Source: Bostrychus sinensis (Eukaryota; Chordata; Actinopteri; Gobiiformes; Eleotridae). From it: a stretch of 64,000 nucleotides of DNA. The stretch lies in NCBI GenBank assembly GCA_020698575.1, contig CM036244.1:27874034-27938033 (forward strand), given 5' to 3'. The notes beneath the pieces were generated by a model. The model worked only from the letters and a program-made list of their open reading frames with translations, had not been told where the DNA came from and did not search any database. Shown here in pieces: positions 12,856-24,652 of this stretch; the first letter of the stretch is position 1; each line of letters starts with the position of its first letter. A program made the position numbers and the translations under genes.

Positions 12856-13356
12856 ATGGATGACCTCCTGATATCGGGGCTTGAAATACACCGCACTTAT
12901 GCACAGGCTGCATCTGGTGACAGGGGAGATGAAAGTCTGCAAACTCCTGCCACAAGTCCTGATTTGTCTACACTTGAACATCAGGTAATAAAGTTCTTTG
13001 ACAGCAAAAACATCACAATAGATAGTAAGAACATTGCTGCTTGCCATACTTTGCCCCAGAAATACAGTAAAAAGCATAACATAGCAAACATAATTATTCG
13101 TTTTGTTAGTAGAAAGCACAAAATGGAGGTGCTCAGAAATGCCAGAAAATTAAAGGGCACTGGTGTGTATGTAAACGAGCATCTTACTAAAAGAAATTCT
13201 GAAATTGCAAGACAAGCAAGGATACTGAGAAAAGAAAAGAAGATTCAAGACACTTGGACAAGAAACTGCAAAGTACTCATCAAGCTGAATGGAACCCCAG
13301 AACAGGCTAGAGTGATTGTCATTAAAAACATCAATGATCTTGAACAATACAAATGA
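12856..13356 (+). CDS. LINE ORF1-like protein (FP-type nucleic-acid-binding domain)
   Basis: 166-aa open frame at the head of the element. From residue about 45 it matches the pattern of the FP_DNA domain seen in ORF1 of several CR1/Daphne-like LINEs: IIIRFVSRKHKMEVLR, then VYVNEHLTKRN, then ARILRKEKKI and WTRNCKVLIK. Such proteins are thought to bind the element's RNA. It looks short, because an N-terminal coiled coil is expected and is absent, so the 5' end of the element is probably truncated. The stop at 13354-13356 comes 30 bp before the endonuclease frame opens. Confidence 0.6.
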   Translation: MDDLLISGLEIHRTYAQAASGDRGDESLQTPATSPDLSTLEHQVIKFFDSKNITIDSKNIAACHTLPQKYSKKHNIANIIIRFVSRKHKMEVLRNARKLKGTGVYVNEHLTKRNSEIARQARILRKEKKIQDTWTRNCKVLIKLNGTPEQARVIVIKNINDLEQYK

Positions 13357-13386
13357 TAAAAGTACATTGCAAATTACCAATATTAA

Positions 13387-14721
13387 GTGGGTGAAGGCAA
13401 TCTGTATGTTAAAAAGGACAATGAACATGGACTCATGAAGCAATCAGATGAACTAAACTCTTCAGCTACAAACACAGTAAGAAAAGAAACTGGAAATTCT
13501 GATTATGACGGCCTACAGTTGAAAATGTTTGACTATACAGAATATAAGTTACAAGATGTGCATAATGATATTGACCCAGAGAACAATTTCTATACAAAAA
13601 TGCAGAATCATTGTGAATATCTTACTGAAGATCAATATGATAGTCATGTTACTGTAAAAGATGCATTATCTATTATACACTTTAATAGTAGGAGTCTTAA
13701 CTCAATTTTTTCCAAGATTGTTCACTGTTTAAAACAAACCAAACATAAATTTACTGTAGTAGCTATCTCTGAGACCTGGTTTCATGAAGAACAATCCTCT
13801 ATGTTTCATATAGAAGGGTATAAGATGTTTTTCATAAGCAGGAGATGTCAAAAAGGTGGGGGAGTAGCTTTATATATTGATCAAAACTTGAGAAGTAATA
13901 GTAACATGTCTTTAGTTTTTGATAAAATCATGGAATGTGTTACAGTGGAAATTGAGTTAGAAAAATCAAGGAATGCAATAATAAGCTGTGTATATAGAAC
14001 ACCAGGATCTTGTATTGAAACATTTAGGGAAAAAATGATTTCTTTGTATGATGGAATTAACAACAGAAAGATGGTCTTTGTCTGTGGGGATTTTAATATT
14101 GATTTGTTGAATCCTTATGACCTAAACGTAATTACAGATTTTATCCATTCCATGTATAGTTTATGCTTGTATCCATCAATTACAAGACCAACTCGGGTCA
14201 CAAGAAGTAGTGCAACATTGATCGACAATATATTTACTAATGTTATTGAAAGTGAAATATCAAGTGGACTTTTGATTACTGACATATCGGACCACCTACC
14301 TGTTTTTACAGTAATACAGAGGGCTATCCAAACCACTAAATATAGCAAAACTATTGTTGTGTCAAGACTTAAAACTCAAGAATCAGTAAATTTATTTAAA
14401 ATGGATTTAATGAAACAAAATTTGCATGACGTTTATGTGGATAATGTAAATCTTGCCTATGAGACATTTCTAAATATTATCACCACCCTTTATGACAGAA
14501 ATTGTCCGTTAGTTTATAAAAACAAGCAAAATAAATTTTCTGAAAAGCCATGGTTGACTCAGGGTATCCAAAAAGCATGTAAGAAAAAGAATAAATTGTA
14601 TAAAGATTTTCTGAAAAAGAGGACAAAGGAGGCAGAATGTATTTATAAAACTTACAAGAACACATTAGTAGGAATTATTAGATCAAGCAAAAAGAAATAT
14701 TTTTGTAAAGTTGTGTATTAA
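13387..14721 (+). pseudogene. LINE ORF2, endonuclease part (APE type)
   Basis: 444-aa open frame. The first 85 or so residues are low in recognisable motifs. Then an APE-type endonuclease runs from about residue 93 to 320, with HFNSRSL, AISETWF, GGGVALYI, YRTPGS, VCGDFNIDLL, a RSSATLIDNI segment and the ITDISDHLPVF end that carries the catalytic Asp-His pair. The frame then enters the Lys-rich linker before the RT and hits a stop. The RT continues from 14711 in another frame. A few tens of bases of linker seem to be missing there, so I read this as one polyprotein broken by a small deletion/frameshift. Confidence 0.75.
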
Positions 14722-16476
14722 GAGTGTATTAAATAAACTAATTAAAAAGGGTAACCAAACTTCTGACTTTCCCAACTATTTTATAACAGAAGACAAAACT
14801 AAAATCAACCAAGCCAATGAAATTGTAAATCAATTTAATAATTATTTTATTAGTATTGGGCCCAACTTGGCTAAAGAGATAGGGAATTATAGTCGAGATG
14901 ATGTTGTGAGTAAAATACCCATGTTAGATAAAACTATATTTATACAAGGCACAGAAGAAAATGAGATTCTTACCATTATTAAAAAATGCAAAAGAAAAAA
15001 GTCAGAAGATTGGAATGGATTAGATATGTCAATTTTAAAAGAAATAATTGAATATATAGTCAGGCCACTTACACACATTTATAACCTGTCCCTACAGTCA
15101 GGTATGTTTCCTGACAAGATGAAGATAGCAAAAGTTATTCCTATTTACAAGGCTGGGGGCAAACATGAATTTACCAATTATAGACCAATTTCAATATTAT
15201 CCCAATTTTCTAAAATTCTTGAAAAATTATTTCACAAAAGATTATACGATTTCATTGAAAAACATAAAATTCTTTGTGAACAGCAATATGGGTTCAGACC
15301 TGAAAGAACCACCTCTTTAGCTCTGATTGATCTTGTAGAGAAAATATCTGAAACGATTGAAAACAAAGAGTATGCTCTGGGGGTGTTTCTAGATTTAACC
15401 AAAGCTTTCGATGCTGTGAATCATGAATTGTTACTGAAGAAACTACACAGATATGGAATCAGAGGTGTGGCTCTCTCTTGGATCAGGAGTTATTTGGAGA
15501 ACAGATCTCAGTACGTCCACATTAACAGCACTGACTCACAGTTACTGACAGTGACCTGTGGTCTCCCACAGGGGTCAGTGTTGGGTCCTCTGTTGTTTAT
15601 TCTTTATATCAATGATGTAGCTTTGGTTTCAAAAACTTTACATTTTATATTATTTGCAGACGACACTAATATATTTAGTTGTGGTAAAGATTTAAAAACG
15701 TTGATAGACACAACAGAACAAGAATTAAAGACCTTAAAGAGTTGGTTTGACTCAAACAAACTAACCTTAAATGTAAACAAAACTAAATATATAATTTTTG
15801 CAAATCGTGTTATTAATGTGGACAGAAATCTTACACTAAATGACACAGAGATAGAAAGAGTAAATGAAATAAAATTTCTTGGCATAGTAATACAAATGAA
15901 GTTAAGTTGGAAATCACATATAAATTATATTAAGGCCAATTTATCAAAATCACTAGCAGTATTATGCAAAGTCAAAGATCTTTTAAATCGAGAAGCTTTA
16001 TATTTGTTGTATTGTTCCTTAGTGCTTCCATATATGTCATACTGTATAGAGGTGTGGGGAAACACTTATAGAGCTACAGTAAATCAAATTTTTATTGCTC
16101 AAAAAAGAGCAATACGGATTGTAAATAAAGCAGCTTATAGGGAACACACAAACCAGTTTTTCATTAAGTTAAATGCTATAAAATTTAAGAACCTAGTTGA
16201 CTTTAAAACTGCACAATTCATGTATAAAGTAAGAAACAGACAGTTGCCTGAAAATATCCAGGGCTTTTTCCAGATGAGGGAAAGTGGGCATAATCTCAGA
16301 GGGAAGAATATGTTTAAAAAACCTACGGTGAGAACAAATGTAAAACAGCATTGTATTTCTGTGGTTGGGGTAATGTATGGAATAAACTGGATCAGGAGTT
16401 AAAAGATTGTAAATCATTAACTCAATTTAAAAGTTTGTTTAAGAGAAATGTGATTAAAACTTATGAAGAAAATTAA
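14711..16476 (+). pseudogene. LINE ORF2, reverse transcriptase part
   Basis: A 563-aa open frame reaches 16402. It carries the RT fingers and palm: KVIPIYKAGG, NYRPISILS, QYGFRP, FLDLTKAFDAVNH, GLPQGSVLGPLLF and the catalytic FADD at about 15654-15668. The usual C-terminal thumb and connection text follows. Near 16355-16370 the frame slips. The conserved C-terminal tail (WN-LD-EL, then FKSLFKRN) continues in the next frame to a TAA at 16474-16476. With the break at 14.7 kb this makes the copy non-functional as it stands, although decay is slight. Confidence 0.75.
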
Positions 16477-16733
16477 TATTGAGGTTAGAAGCAAAATGAT
16501 CAAGGATTGTTTTGTTTTGACACTCGGTGGCATTGTGGATGGTATGTTGTGTTGTAAAACAAAGGCGGCTATTTTGCGGAAGTTTTGAATGGATTGGAGG
16601 GTAGGCATAATAAGCTCAGGCTTCAGCCTATTCCTTTTCAGACTATCTTTAAGTGTTGTGTTTTGTATTGTAATAATAATAAGAAGAAGACTGTAAATAA
16701 TATCTAAATAAACTAATTTCATTTCATTTCATT

Positions 16734-17161
16734 ATGATCTTGGACCTGTTATTGATTGACAACAATATTGATTTGGATTCTTATTTTAATTTTTTTTTTA
16801 AATGGAACACCAGAGTGTGTTTGTGTACCACAAAAAGTATTCGCATCTGATTCTGAGAGGGAGTTAAAAACAGATGATAACCAAATACAATTTTTGTCTC
16901 TTTTCATAGTACATTGGTACTAAAGACCACATGTGACAATTGTTTGTACACAGTATATATAGACCTAAATTGACAAATGAGACTGAAATTGGAAACTTCC
17001 AATAAAAATAACCCTGGTAAATTCTCATTAACACTGACAAAATTATTAAACATTTTCAATGACAAAGTACCAAAAACATACCAAAGGCAGCACAAGGGTT
17101 AATGAAACCAGTTAAGACGTGAGCAGTGGGTTGCAGTGTTATGACACGCTATAACTTTATT
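16734..17161. other. spacer between two LINE insertions
   Basis: AT-rich, with no gene seen. It is host DNA between the ATTTC tail of the first LINE and the target duplication of the second. Confidence 0.5.
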
Positions 17162-17176
17162 ATCTAGTTCAAGCAA
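17162..17176. repeat. left copy of the Rex3-like target-site duplication
   Basis: ATCTAGTTCAAGCAA, repeated exactly at 19705-19719 on the other side of the LINE. Confidence 0.85.
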
Positions 17177-19704
17177 AACAAAAAATCCATTGTTTTGCTG
17201 GGAGACTTCAATGCCCACGTGGGCAGCGACAGTGACACCTGGAGGGGCGTGATTGGGAGGAACGGCCTCCCTGATCTGAACCCGAGTGGTGTCTTGTTAT
17301 TGGACTTCTGTGCTAGTCACAGTTTGTCCATAACAAACACCATGTTCGAGCACAAGGGTGTCCATCAGTGCACGTAGCACCAGGACACCCTAGGCCGGAG
17401 GTCGATGATCGACTTTGTAGTCGTGTCATCTGACCTTCGGCCGTGTGTTTTGGACACTCGGGTGAAGAGAGGGGCTGAGCTGTCAACCGATCACCACCTG
17501 GTGGTGAGTTGGATCCGCTGGCGGAGGAGGAGGCCGGACAGACTCGGCAGGCCCAAACGTATTGTGAGGGTCTGTTGGGAACATCTGGCTGAGCCCTCTG
17601 TCAGAGGGGTCTTCAACTCCCACCTCCGGGAGAGCTTTGACCAGATCCCGAGGGAGGTTGGAGACATGGAGTCCGAGTGGACCTTGTTCTCCGCCTCTAT
17701 TGTCGATGCGGCTGTTCGAAGCTGTGGTTGCAAGGTCTCTGGTGCCTGTCATGGCGGCAACCCCCGAACCCGGTGGTGGACACCGGAAGTAAGGGATGCC
17801 GTCAGGCTGAAGAAGGAGTCCTATCGAGCTTGGTTGGCTCGTGGGACTCCTGAGGCAGCAGACAGGTACCGGAGGGCCAAGCGTGCTGCGGCCCGGGCGG
17901 TTGTGGAGGCAAAAACTCGGGTCTGGGAGGAGTTCGGGGAGGCCATGGAGGAGGACTATCGGTTGGCCTCAAAGAAATTCTGGCAAACCGTCCGCTGCCT
18001 CAGGAGGGGGAAGCAGTGCTTCACCAACACTGTTTACAGTGGAGGTGGGGAGCTGTTGACCTCGACTGGGGATGTTGTCGGGCGGTGGAAGGAATACTTT
18101 GAGGATCTCCTCAATCCCACCGACACGCCTTCCGTTGAGGAAGCAGGGGCTGGGGACTCAGAGGTGGACTCATCCATCACTCAGGCTGAAGTCACTGAGG
18201 TGGTTGGAAAGCTCCTCAGTGGCAAGGCACCGGGGGTGGATGAGATCCGCCCTGAGTTCCTCAAGTCCCTGGATGTTGTGGGGCTGTCGTGGCTGACACG
18301 TCTCTGCAACATCGCATGGCGGTTGGGGACAGTGCCTCTGGACTGGCAGACCGGGGTGGTGGTCCCTCTTTTCAAGAAGGGGGACCGGAGGGTGTGTTCC
18401 AACTATAGGGGGATCACACTTCTCAGCCTCCCCGGGAAAGTCTATTCCAGGGTACTGGAGAGGAGAATTCAGCCGATAGTCGAACCTCGGATTCAGGAGG
18501 AACAATGCGGTTTTCGTCCTGGCCGTGGAACAGTGGACCAGCTCTACACCCTCTATCGGGTGCTCGAGGGTTTGTGGGAGTTCGCCCAACCAGTCCACAT
18601 GTGTTTTGTGGATTTGGAGAAAGCGTTCGACCGTGTCCCTCGTAGTGTCCTGTGGGGGGTGCTCTGGGAGTATGGGGTCCGGGGCCCTTTGCTAAGAGCT
18701 GTCCGGTCCCTGTATGACCGGAGCAGGAGCTTGGTCTGCATTGCCGGTTGTAAGTCGGACCTGTTCCCAGTGCATGTTGGACTCCGGCAGGGCTGCCCTT
18801 TGTCACCGGTTCTGTTCATTATTTTTATGGACAGAATTTCTAGGCGCAGCCAAGGGCCGGAGGGAGGCAGGATTTCATCTCTGCTTTTTGCGGATGATGT
18901 TGTTCTGTTGGCTTCCTCAAACCAGGACCTTCAGTGTGCACTGGGGCGGTTTGCAGCCGAGTGTGAAGCGGCTGGGATGAGAATCAGCACCTCCAAGTCC
19001 GAGGCCATGGTTCTCGCCCGGAAAAGGGTGGCTTGCCCTCTCCAGGTTGGGGGGGGGAGTTTCTGCCTCAAGTGGAGGAGTTCAAGTATCTTGGGGTCTT
19101 GTTCACGAGTGAGGGAAGGATGGAACATGAGATCGACAGACGGATCGGTGCAGCGTCTGCAGTAATGCGGTCGTTGTATCGGTCTGTTGTGGTGAAGAAG
19201 GAGCTGAGCCGAAAGGCGAAGCTCTCGATTTACCGGTCGATCTACGTTCCTACTCTCACCTATGGTCATGAGCTTTGGGTCATGACCGAAAGGACAAGAT
19301 CCCGGATACAAGCGGCCGAAATGAGTTTCCTCCGCAGGGGGGCTGGGCGCACCCTTAGAGATAGGGTGAGGAGCTCTGTCACCCGGGAGGAGCTCGGAGT
19401 AGAGCCGCTGCTCCTCCACATCGAGAGGAGTCAGTTGAGGTGGCTCGGGCATCTGTTCCGGATGCCTCCTGGACGCCTCCCTGGGGAGGTGTTCCGGGCA
19501 TGTCCCACCGGGGGGAGGCCCCGGGGAAGACCTAGGACACGCTGGAGGGACTATGTCTCTCGGCTGGCCTGGGAACGCCTTGGGGTTCCCCCGGTAGAGC
19601 TGGAGGAAGTGTCTGGGGAGAGGGAAGTCTGGGCATCTTTGCTTAGACTGCTGCCTCCGCGACCCGGCCCCGGATAAAGCGGAAGAAGATGGATGGATGG
19701 ATGG
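17177..19704 (+). mobile_element. Rex3-like (RTE clade) LINE, 5' truncated
   Basis: The insert begins inside the endonuclease (GDFNAHVG at its very start) and runs to a (GATG)n tail at about 19688-19704. It is flanked by an exact 15-bp direct repeat. The GATG tail and the RT text (QCGFRPGRGT, CFVDLEKAFDRVPR, LRQGCPLSPVLF, FADDVVLL) fit the fish Rex3/RTE group. The 5' truncation and long target duplication are those of target-primed reverse transcription. It is markedly richer in G+C than its AT-rich surroundings. Coding is broken by a nonsense codon and by a frameshift in a G run. Confidence 0.9.
17180..19677 (+). pseudogene. Rex3-like ORF: partial endonuclease plus reverse transcriptase, disrupted
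   Basis: The frame is open from the left end to 17377, where a TAG stands in for an expected Trp codon. The same frame resumes and stays open across the rest of the endonuclease (STDHHLVV at about 17487) and the RT, with the catalytic FADD near 18890, up to about 19050. A run of nine G at 19049-19058 shifts the frame. The C-terminal part (FKYLGVLFTSEG, TYGHELWVMTE, RPRGRPRTRWRDYV) continues in another frame to the stop at 19675-19677. Only two lesions are seen, so the copy is fairly young. Confidence 0.85.
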
Positions 19705-19719
19705 ATCTAGTTCAAGCAA
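19705..19719. repeat. right copy of the Rex3-like target-site duplication
   Basis: Exact repeat of the 15 bp at 17162-17176, directly after the GATG tail. Confidence 0.85.
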
Positions 19720-20899
19720 CACACCACTTGCAGTAAGGTAAATGCAGGTTGTGGATAATAGCACTGATATGATACTAAGAATTCTCTAAGGTAAATATAG
19801 GTAGAAAACAGTACTCAGTTTTAAAGCACATTAAATACTGCCTAAATAACATAACAATAAAAATAATAAATCTGACAAATTTTGTAAACCATATTTATTC
19901 AAATATGATGGCACTGTTATTTATCTAGCCAGGCAATTTATTAACATTTTGACAGTGTCTTCAACAACAAACTTTGTATTGGCATTTGATAGGCATTTTC
20001 CAAACATGCATAACTTTCCTTGTTAAAATAGACCAGACAATCTCACGGTCAGCACTCTGCACATTTTACTATAATTATTTTCTTTACATAACTATATAAT
20101 CTCGACTGAATACAATTGACATGATATCCAAACCATGTGTTCTGCATAGACTATAGTGGTATACAGGTATAAGATTAAGAGTGGTAAGTCAGTTTAAGCA
20201 GAGCTTTAAAGGTTGGGAGTATCTGAGCTAAGAGCTGCACTCAAAAGAAACTTGTATGTACTACTGAATCACAATTTCTAGGAAACATCTTTGACTTACT
20301 GGGTGTCTACTGTTGTTGAAATTAACAGCAACATTTGGTGACATGCTCAGAGGTTCTTTTTAAGGGTAAGGTATATGGCTAATAATTTGGCTCAGGCAGG
20401 TTTAATAATGCTGGGTGGGCATGTACAAAGAAAGTTACTTGGTTTCAGTACTTTTCTTGGCCTTGTTGTGATTCTTCACATACCAAATATGGTTGCTAAA
20501 TATCCCTACCTTTTTACTTTACTTTAAAATTCATTCTTAAAAACACCCTTAAATATTTCACACTGGTTCCCAAAAGCAAATGCTGAAGTAACATAAGAAA
20601 AGCCAATTTTTTTTGTGTGCACCTGAATATTGGTAACATACTCTTTCAGTAACATTTATTTCTGTTCCTGAACTGTGGACAAATCTTTTAAAAATGTTTT
20701 TTATAGAGCTATTTCAGCAAGCTTTAATCTTTAGCAAATGTATTTGAACAATACATACACACACACGATATAACAAATTTCAAATTGCATAAACTAATGG
20801 CCCTGCAAAGTTTTAGTAATAGTGAAAAAATAATTCATGCTGAACCGTGTAGACAAAGTGGCTCTGTGTAACAAACTGAAGAAGAGGCATCATTTGGGT
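19720..20899. other. intergenic DNA and probable capns1 3' UTR
   Basis: No gene is seen. The right part is probably the 3' UTR of minus-strand capns1 (stop at 20900). Confidence 0.5.
20655..20660 (-). terminator. candidate capns1 polyadenylation signal
   Basis: AATAAA on the minus strand, about 240 nt past the capns1 stop codon. It is a candidate only. Confidence 0.35.
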
Positions 20900-22900
20900 T
20901 CAAGAATACATGGTCAACTGAAGCCACTGCAAAGACGAGAAGAAAAACAACAACTTAGTATTAGGGGTTGTATGTGTAAACATTTATTTGAAACTTTACA
21001 TTAAACTAACACATTTACCTCTTGAATATTGACTTTGATTGTTCCATTGTTATCCTTATCCAGGGTTTTGAAGGCACCTGAGATAGATATATATTTTAAT
21101 TTCACAATCATTCTTATTCAGAAAAAAATAAATAAAGAATTGATTGATCAAGTTAACTTACGGCACATGGCATCCAGCCTCACAAGACAGCCAATGTAAT
21201 TGTCAAAATCCATGTTCCCATCTTCATCACTGTATCGTCGTATTAGCATGTTAAACAGCTGCCCATCAAGAGGGAAGCCTGAAGAGAAAAAAAACAAGTA
21301 GAGATAAAGCTTTGTTGTATAACAAAAAATACATTTGAAAGAAGAGGGAAGACTTGGAACACAATACTTGTATTAGACTGGCAGGTTACGCGTCATATCT
21401 AGTTTAAAAAGTGATAGATAACTTTTACACTTGTTTATATTTAAGTAGCTTAAAAGAAACTTACCAGCCGCTGTGAATGCGCCTGGCAGCTCATCTGCAC
21501 TAATAACCCCAGAGCCATCTTTGTCGAAGGACTTGTACACTCCCTAAACAAGAAAATCAGGGTATTTAAAACATGTACTATGTGCAACAATTTCCTCGTA
21601 AGCTAAGTCACATTCCTAGAAAGTGTAGGGTCACACAATAACACATCCTATAGCCTGCATAACACATGGTATCTACAACACTTTAACATGTACTTACCTG
21701 CCATTTTTTTATATTGTTCCAGAGGTGTTTAAATTCATGGAACCCGAGTTTCCCAGTGCTGTCGCTCTGAAATGGCGTTAAGAAAAACATACAATAGCCA
21801 CCTTCCATAGCTCCAACTTAAACAAACACCACACAATAGCCACAGTATTTGTCAAAGGCAGATTTTATCTGTGGTAAGTGAATGTGGAATTCAATAGTCC
21901 AGATGTTAACAACACTAAATTTAAAGTTTTTATTACAAAAATGTTAATATTCGCATTACAAGTTTAGACAACAGTGCCATTCTTTATGTGTGTAATGCTA
22001 TGCACTCATCACAAACCTATGTAAGTCTGATTAGCTTTCCTTTCAAAGTAAGAGGCTTTTATCTGTCATTCTTTACTGACTGGCTCATTACATGGCACCT
22101 TTCCACATATTGTTGGTTTACAAAGAAAATTTAGTCAGTTGGGGATTTGGTGGGGAAAAATGTATGCATTAACCTTTCAATGCATATGTTTAGTTTCTTA
22201 TCCTGTACTGTCACCTGGATTCAACAACACCAACGCCTACTACTGATAGAAAGGATACATCCATAACTGCCACCATGCTTCTGCAGCTTTCAATGGTGAA
22301 GCCATCTGTCTTCAGGTCACCATCTAGATGACAGAAATGACTGCCATTAAACCATGTTCATACAGAAACATGTAAATGGCAAATTAATTAATAAACATAC
22401 GCTTTGAAATGATTCTGTTCAGGATGTTCATCAGTTCATTGGGGCTCACTTCCATATCCTACATAAAACAATTCTTGTGAGAGCAGGTTGTCAAGTAGTA
22501 AAGAAACCTACATTTTTTATTGCCATATATCTTACTGAACAAACCGTATGGGATACTCACGTCCCCAGCAAGTTGTTGGAAAACCCTGCGAAACTGCTTC
22601 TCTTCATCACTTTCATGCTGCTCTGCATATGCAACTGGCCTGCGGGGTGGGGGCTATAAACAGACAGAAATATGTTGGAGACACTGGATCTAAAATTAGC
22701 AGTATACTGACAACAGAGGTTTTCAGTCACTCACAGGATCAGAGGGCACAAACTGCGCTGGATCAATGTTGCTGCAAAAAGAACACATACATAAGTAAGG
22801 CACAAACTCTTTTTTGTAGATTAGAGATCGAAGGTTTTGGAGTAAAATCTCACCTGACAACCTTAATGAGGCCACCAAGGAACTGTTTGGCCATAAACAT
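20900..22900 (-). CDS. capns1: calpain small subunit 1 (regulatory subunit), ten coding exons
   Basis: Coding exons on minus: 22854-22900, 22735-22771, 22561-22653, 22401-22458, 22259-22323, 21698-21766, 21465-21543, 21162-21278, 21019-21077 and 20900-20926. All are GT-AG and frame-consistent, giving 216 aa. The protein is the regulatory partner of the large catalytic calpain subunits in this cytosolic Ca2+-dependent protease. It is a penta-EF-hand protein: EF1 around residues 45-75 (QLAGDDMEVSPNEL), EF2 from D100 (DSDSTGKLGF), EF3 from D130 (DKDGSGVIS), EF4 at 165-175 (YSDEDGNMDF) and the dimerising EF5 from D195 to the end WLQLTMYS. The N-terminus is short (MFMAKQFLGGLIKVV). It lacks the glycine-rich domain of the 268-aa mammalian protein, as I recall for fish orthologs. 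The ohnolog (a or b) is not assigned. Confidence 0.95.
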
Positions 22901-23657
22901 CTTGAATCAACTGTGAACACAAAATGCAAAACTGAGAGTAATTCCTTTAAACCTAAAACAATAATACTATAGTAATGGTTTTAAAAAGAGGGAATTAACT
23001 CAATAATGCTGAATTCTGACAATCCATATTTTCAACCTATGTGTTCCTTTAAGGCCACATTGAAGCTTGCAGGTAATAGCAATCGCACATTTTGTAAAAT
23101 TCCTCAATGTCTGATAAAGAAGTAAAGAAAAAAGAGTATAAGACAGCTTTGGAAGTTTGTTGTTTATCAAGTTGTGGCAGGCTTTGTCTTTAGCTCATAA
23201 ATGGCACACCCACTGTATTCCTCAAATGCTTCCTGTGTGGAAAAAACTAAACTAAATCAACGCCACACCCAAAATGCAAATAACAATCTTACAATAACAA
23301 TAAGTTAATATGTAGTATTCTATTACATTATAATTGACAAAGCACCAAAAACCAAATAGACTTGGTAGCTTCTAGCCATTACCAACATCTTTACTAAATA
23401 CTAGATTTAAGTATTATCTAATCAAGTAGCCTTTGTTTTTATTGCGCTCGGTTAAGTTTAATTAGCTGTATTGTAAAGGGCACTAAAGCTAGCTTGAGGC
23501 ACAGCTAGCTGCTGTGAAAGATTACTTACGTACATCGACAGTAACATCTAACTAGCTAGCGAGATGTCATTTTTAGCTTTCCTCTGAATTACTCAAGAAC
23601 ACTCAGCAAAACTTTCGGAAACACCACTCTTATTTTACATTTAAATTATATACTCAC

Positions 23658-23790
23658 GACAAGAGCTCTTCGACCGTGTTTAAAAAGGGATCACAGGCAG
23701 TGCCAGCTTCAGTGAGTTTACACAACTGAACAGACAGGAATGCAAGCAAGTCCTGCTACACGCCCCAACCACGGCCCCAAATGACGTTGG
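23658..23790 (-). promoter_or_regulatory. probable capns1 5' non-coding exon and promoter
   Basis: On the minus strand a good splice donor (GTC then GTGAGTA) follows position 23658, so a non-coding first exon probably lies just to its right. Upstream are a CRE-like AACGTCAT word (23781-23788) and a GC-box-like GGGGCGTG (23759-23766), in locally GC-richer DNA. Exact start unknown. Confidence 0.45.
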
Positions 23791-24329
23791 AGAGCAACAG
23801 TACGACAAGATGATAACTGCACTGTACAAGGGCTTTGCAATACTTTACTAATATTAACATTGAAGTTACTAAAAAATGTTACGAACGGTTGGACACTCCG
23901 ATGTCATTTGTTTGTTTGTGAAAAACACTACATTTTGACAGTTTGTGCTTTTGTGCATAACAACCTGATGTTTAAAGTGCAGTTTTTTTATTTCAACATA
24001 CGCCATCTTGTGGATTGGAGTAGGAAGTGTGAAGGCTACCAAAACATTCTGTAGCCAAGAATTAGCTGCGCAGTACAGTAAATTGTTGTGTTTTGAGGTT
24101 TGTTTGTTTTTTTGTTTGTTTTTTTTATTGCTGATGACAATTCCTTGCCTGTGCATATTATTGTTCTTCCTCCTGCAAACAATTCTATAAAATAAATACA
24201 TTTACTCCATACAGCCTATAATGATAGACTCATATTTGGATAAAGATATTTCTGAATTATTTTTAGAAACACTACAATTCTACATCTGAGACCACAGGAG
24301 CTTTAAACTAAACTACTGAAATATAATAT

Positions 24330-24337
24330 CCAATAAT
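24330..24337. repeat. left 8-bp target duplication of the foldback hAT
   Basis: CCAATAAT, repeated exactly at 26763-26770. Confidence 0.85.
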
Positions 24338-24526
24338 AAGTGGTGGACAAAGTACTCAACTTCATTACTTGAGTAAAAGTATAGATCTTTCAGGTCAAAT
24401 ATTACTCCAATACAAATACAATAAAAGTTGCTAAGTCAAATTTTTACTTGAGTTAAAGTACTGGAGTATGTGATTTCAAAAATACTTAAGTATTCAAAGT
24501 ACTTAAAACAATGTATTTCAAATGAG

Positions 24527-24652
24527 CTGCGACAAGCTGACCCCTGTCCAGGGTGTACCCCGCCTACGGCCCAAAGTTACTGGGATAGGCTCCAGTCACC
24601 CGCAACCCCTAACGGGAATAAGCGGTAGAAAATGAAAAAAAAAAAAAAAAAA
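24527..24652 (+). mobile_element. nested short retroposon (LINE/SINE 3' tail) with 12-bp target duplication
   Basis: A 126-bp insert ending in a run of about 19 A bases, flanked by exact direct repeats ATTTCAAATGAG at 24515-24526 and 24653-24664. Its body, with 'gtccagggtgtacccc', 'tgggataggctccag' and 'aagcggtagaaaatga', is a common fish LINE/SINE 3' tail. Related pieces lie at 45.98-46.04 kb and 46.19-46.30 kb. It sits inside the hAT element and is therefore younger. Confidence 0.8.

Larger units (their letters stand above)
12841..16733 (+). mobile_element. CR1/L2/Daphne-like non-LTR retrotransposon, nearly complete but broken
   Basis: Contains, in order, an ORF1 remnant, an endonuclease region, a reverse transcriptase and a short 3' UTR. 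The UTR has AATAAA at 16707-16712 and then three to four ATTTC repeats ending at about 16733. A 3' end made of short tandem repeats without a long poly-A is typical of the jockey/CR1/L2 group. The endonuclease text (HFNSRSL, SETWF, GDFNIDLL, DHLPVF) and RT text (YRPIS, LPQGSVLGPLLF, FADDTNIF) fit that group. The reading frame breaks near 14.7 kb and near 16.36 kb, so it is not an intact element. I found no clear target-site duplication, and the 5' boundary is approximate. Confidence 0.85.

Noticed and set aside
18170..19764. Long proline/arginine-rich minus-strand frames across the Rex3-like element
   Set aside because: They are shadows of the GC-rich plus-strand reverse transcriptase.
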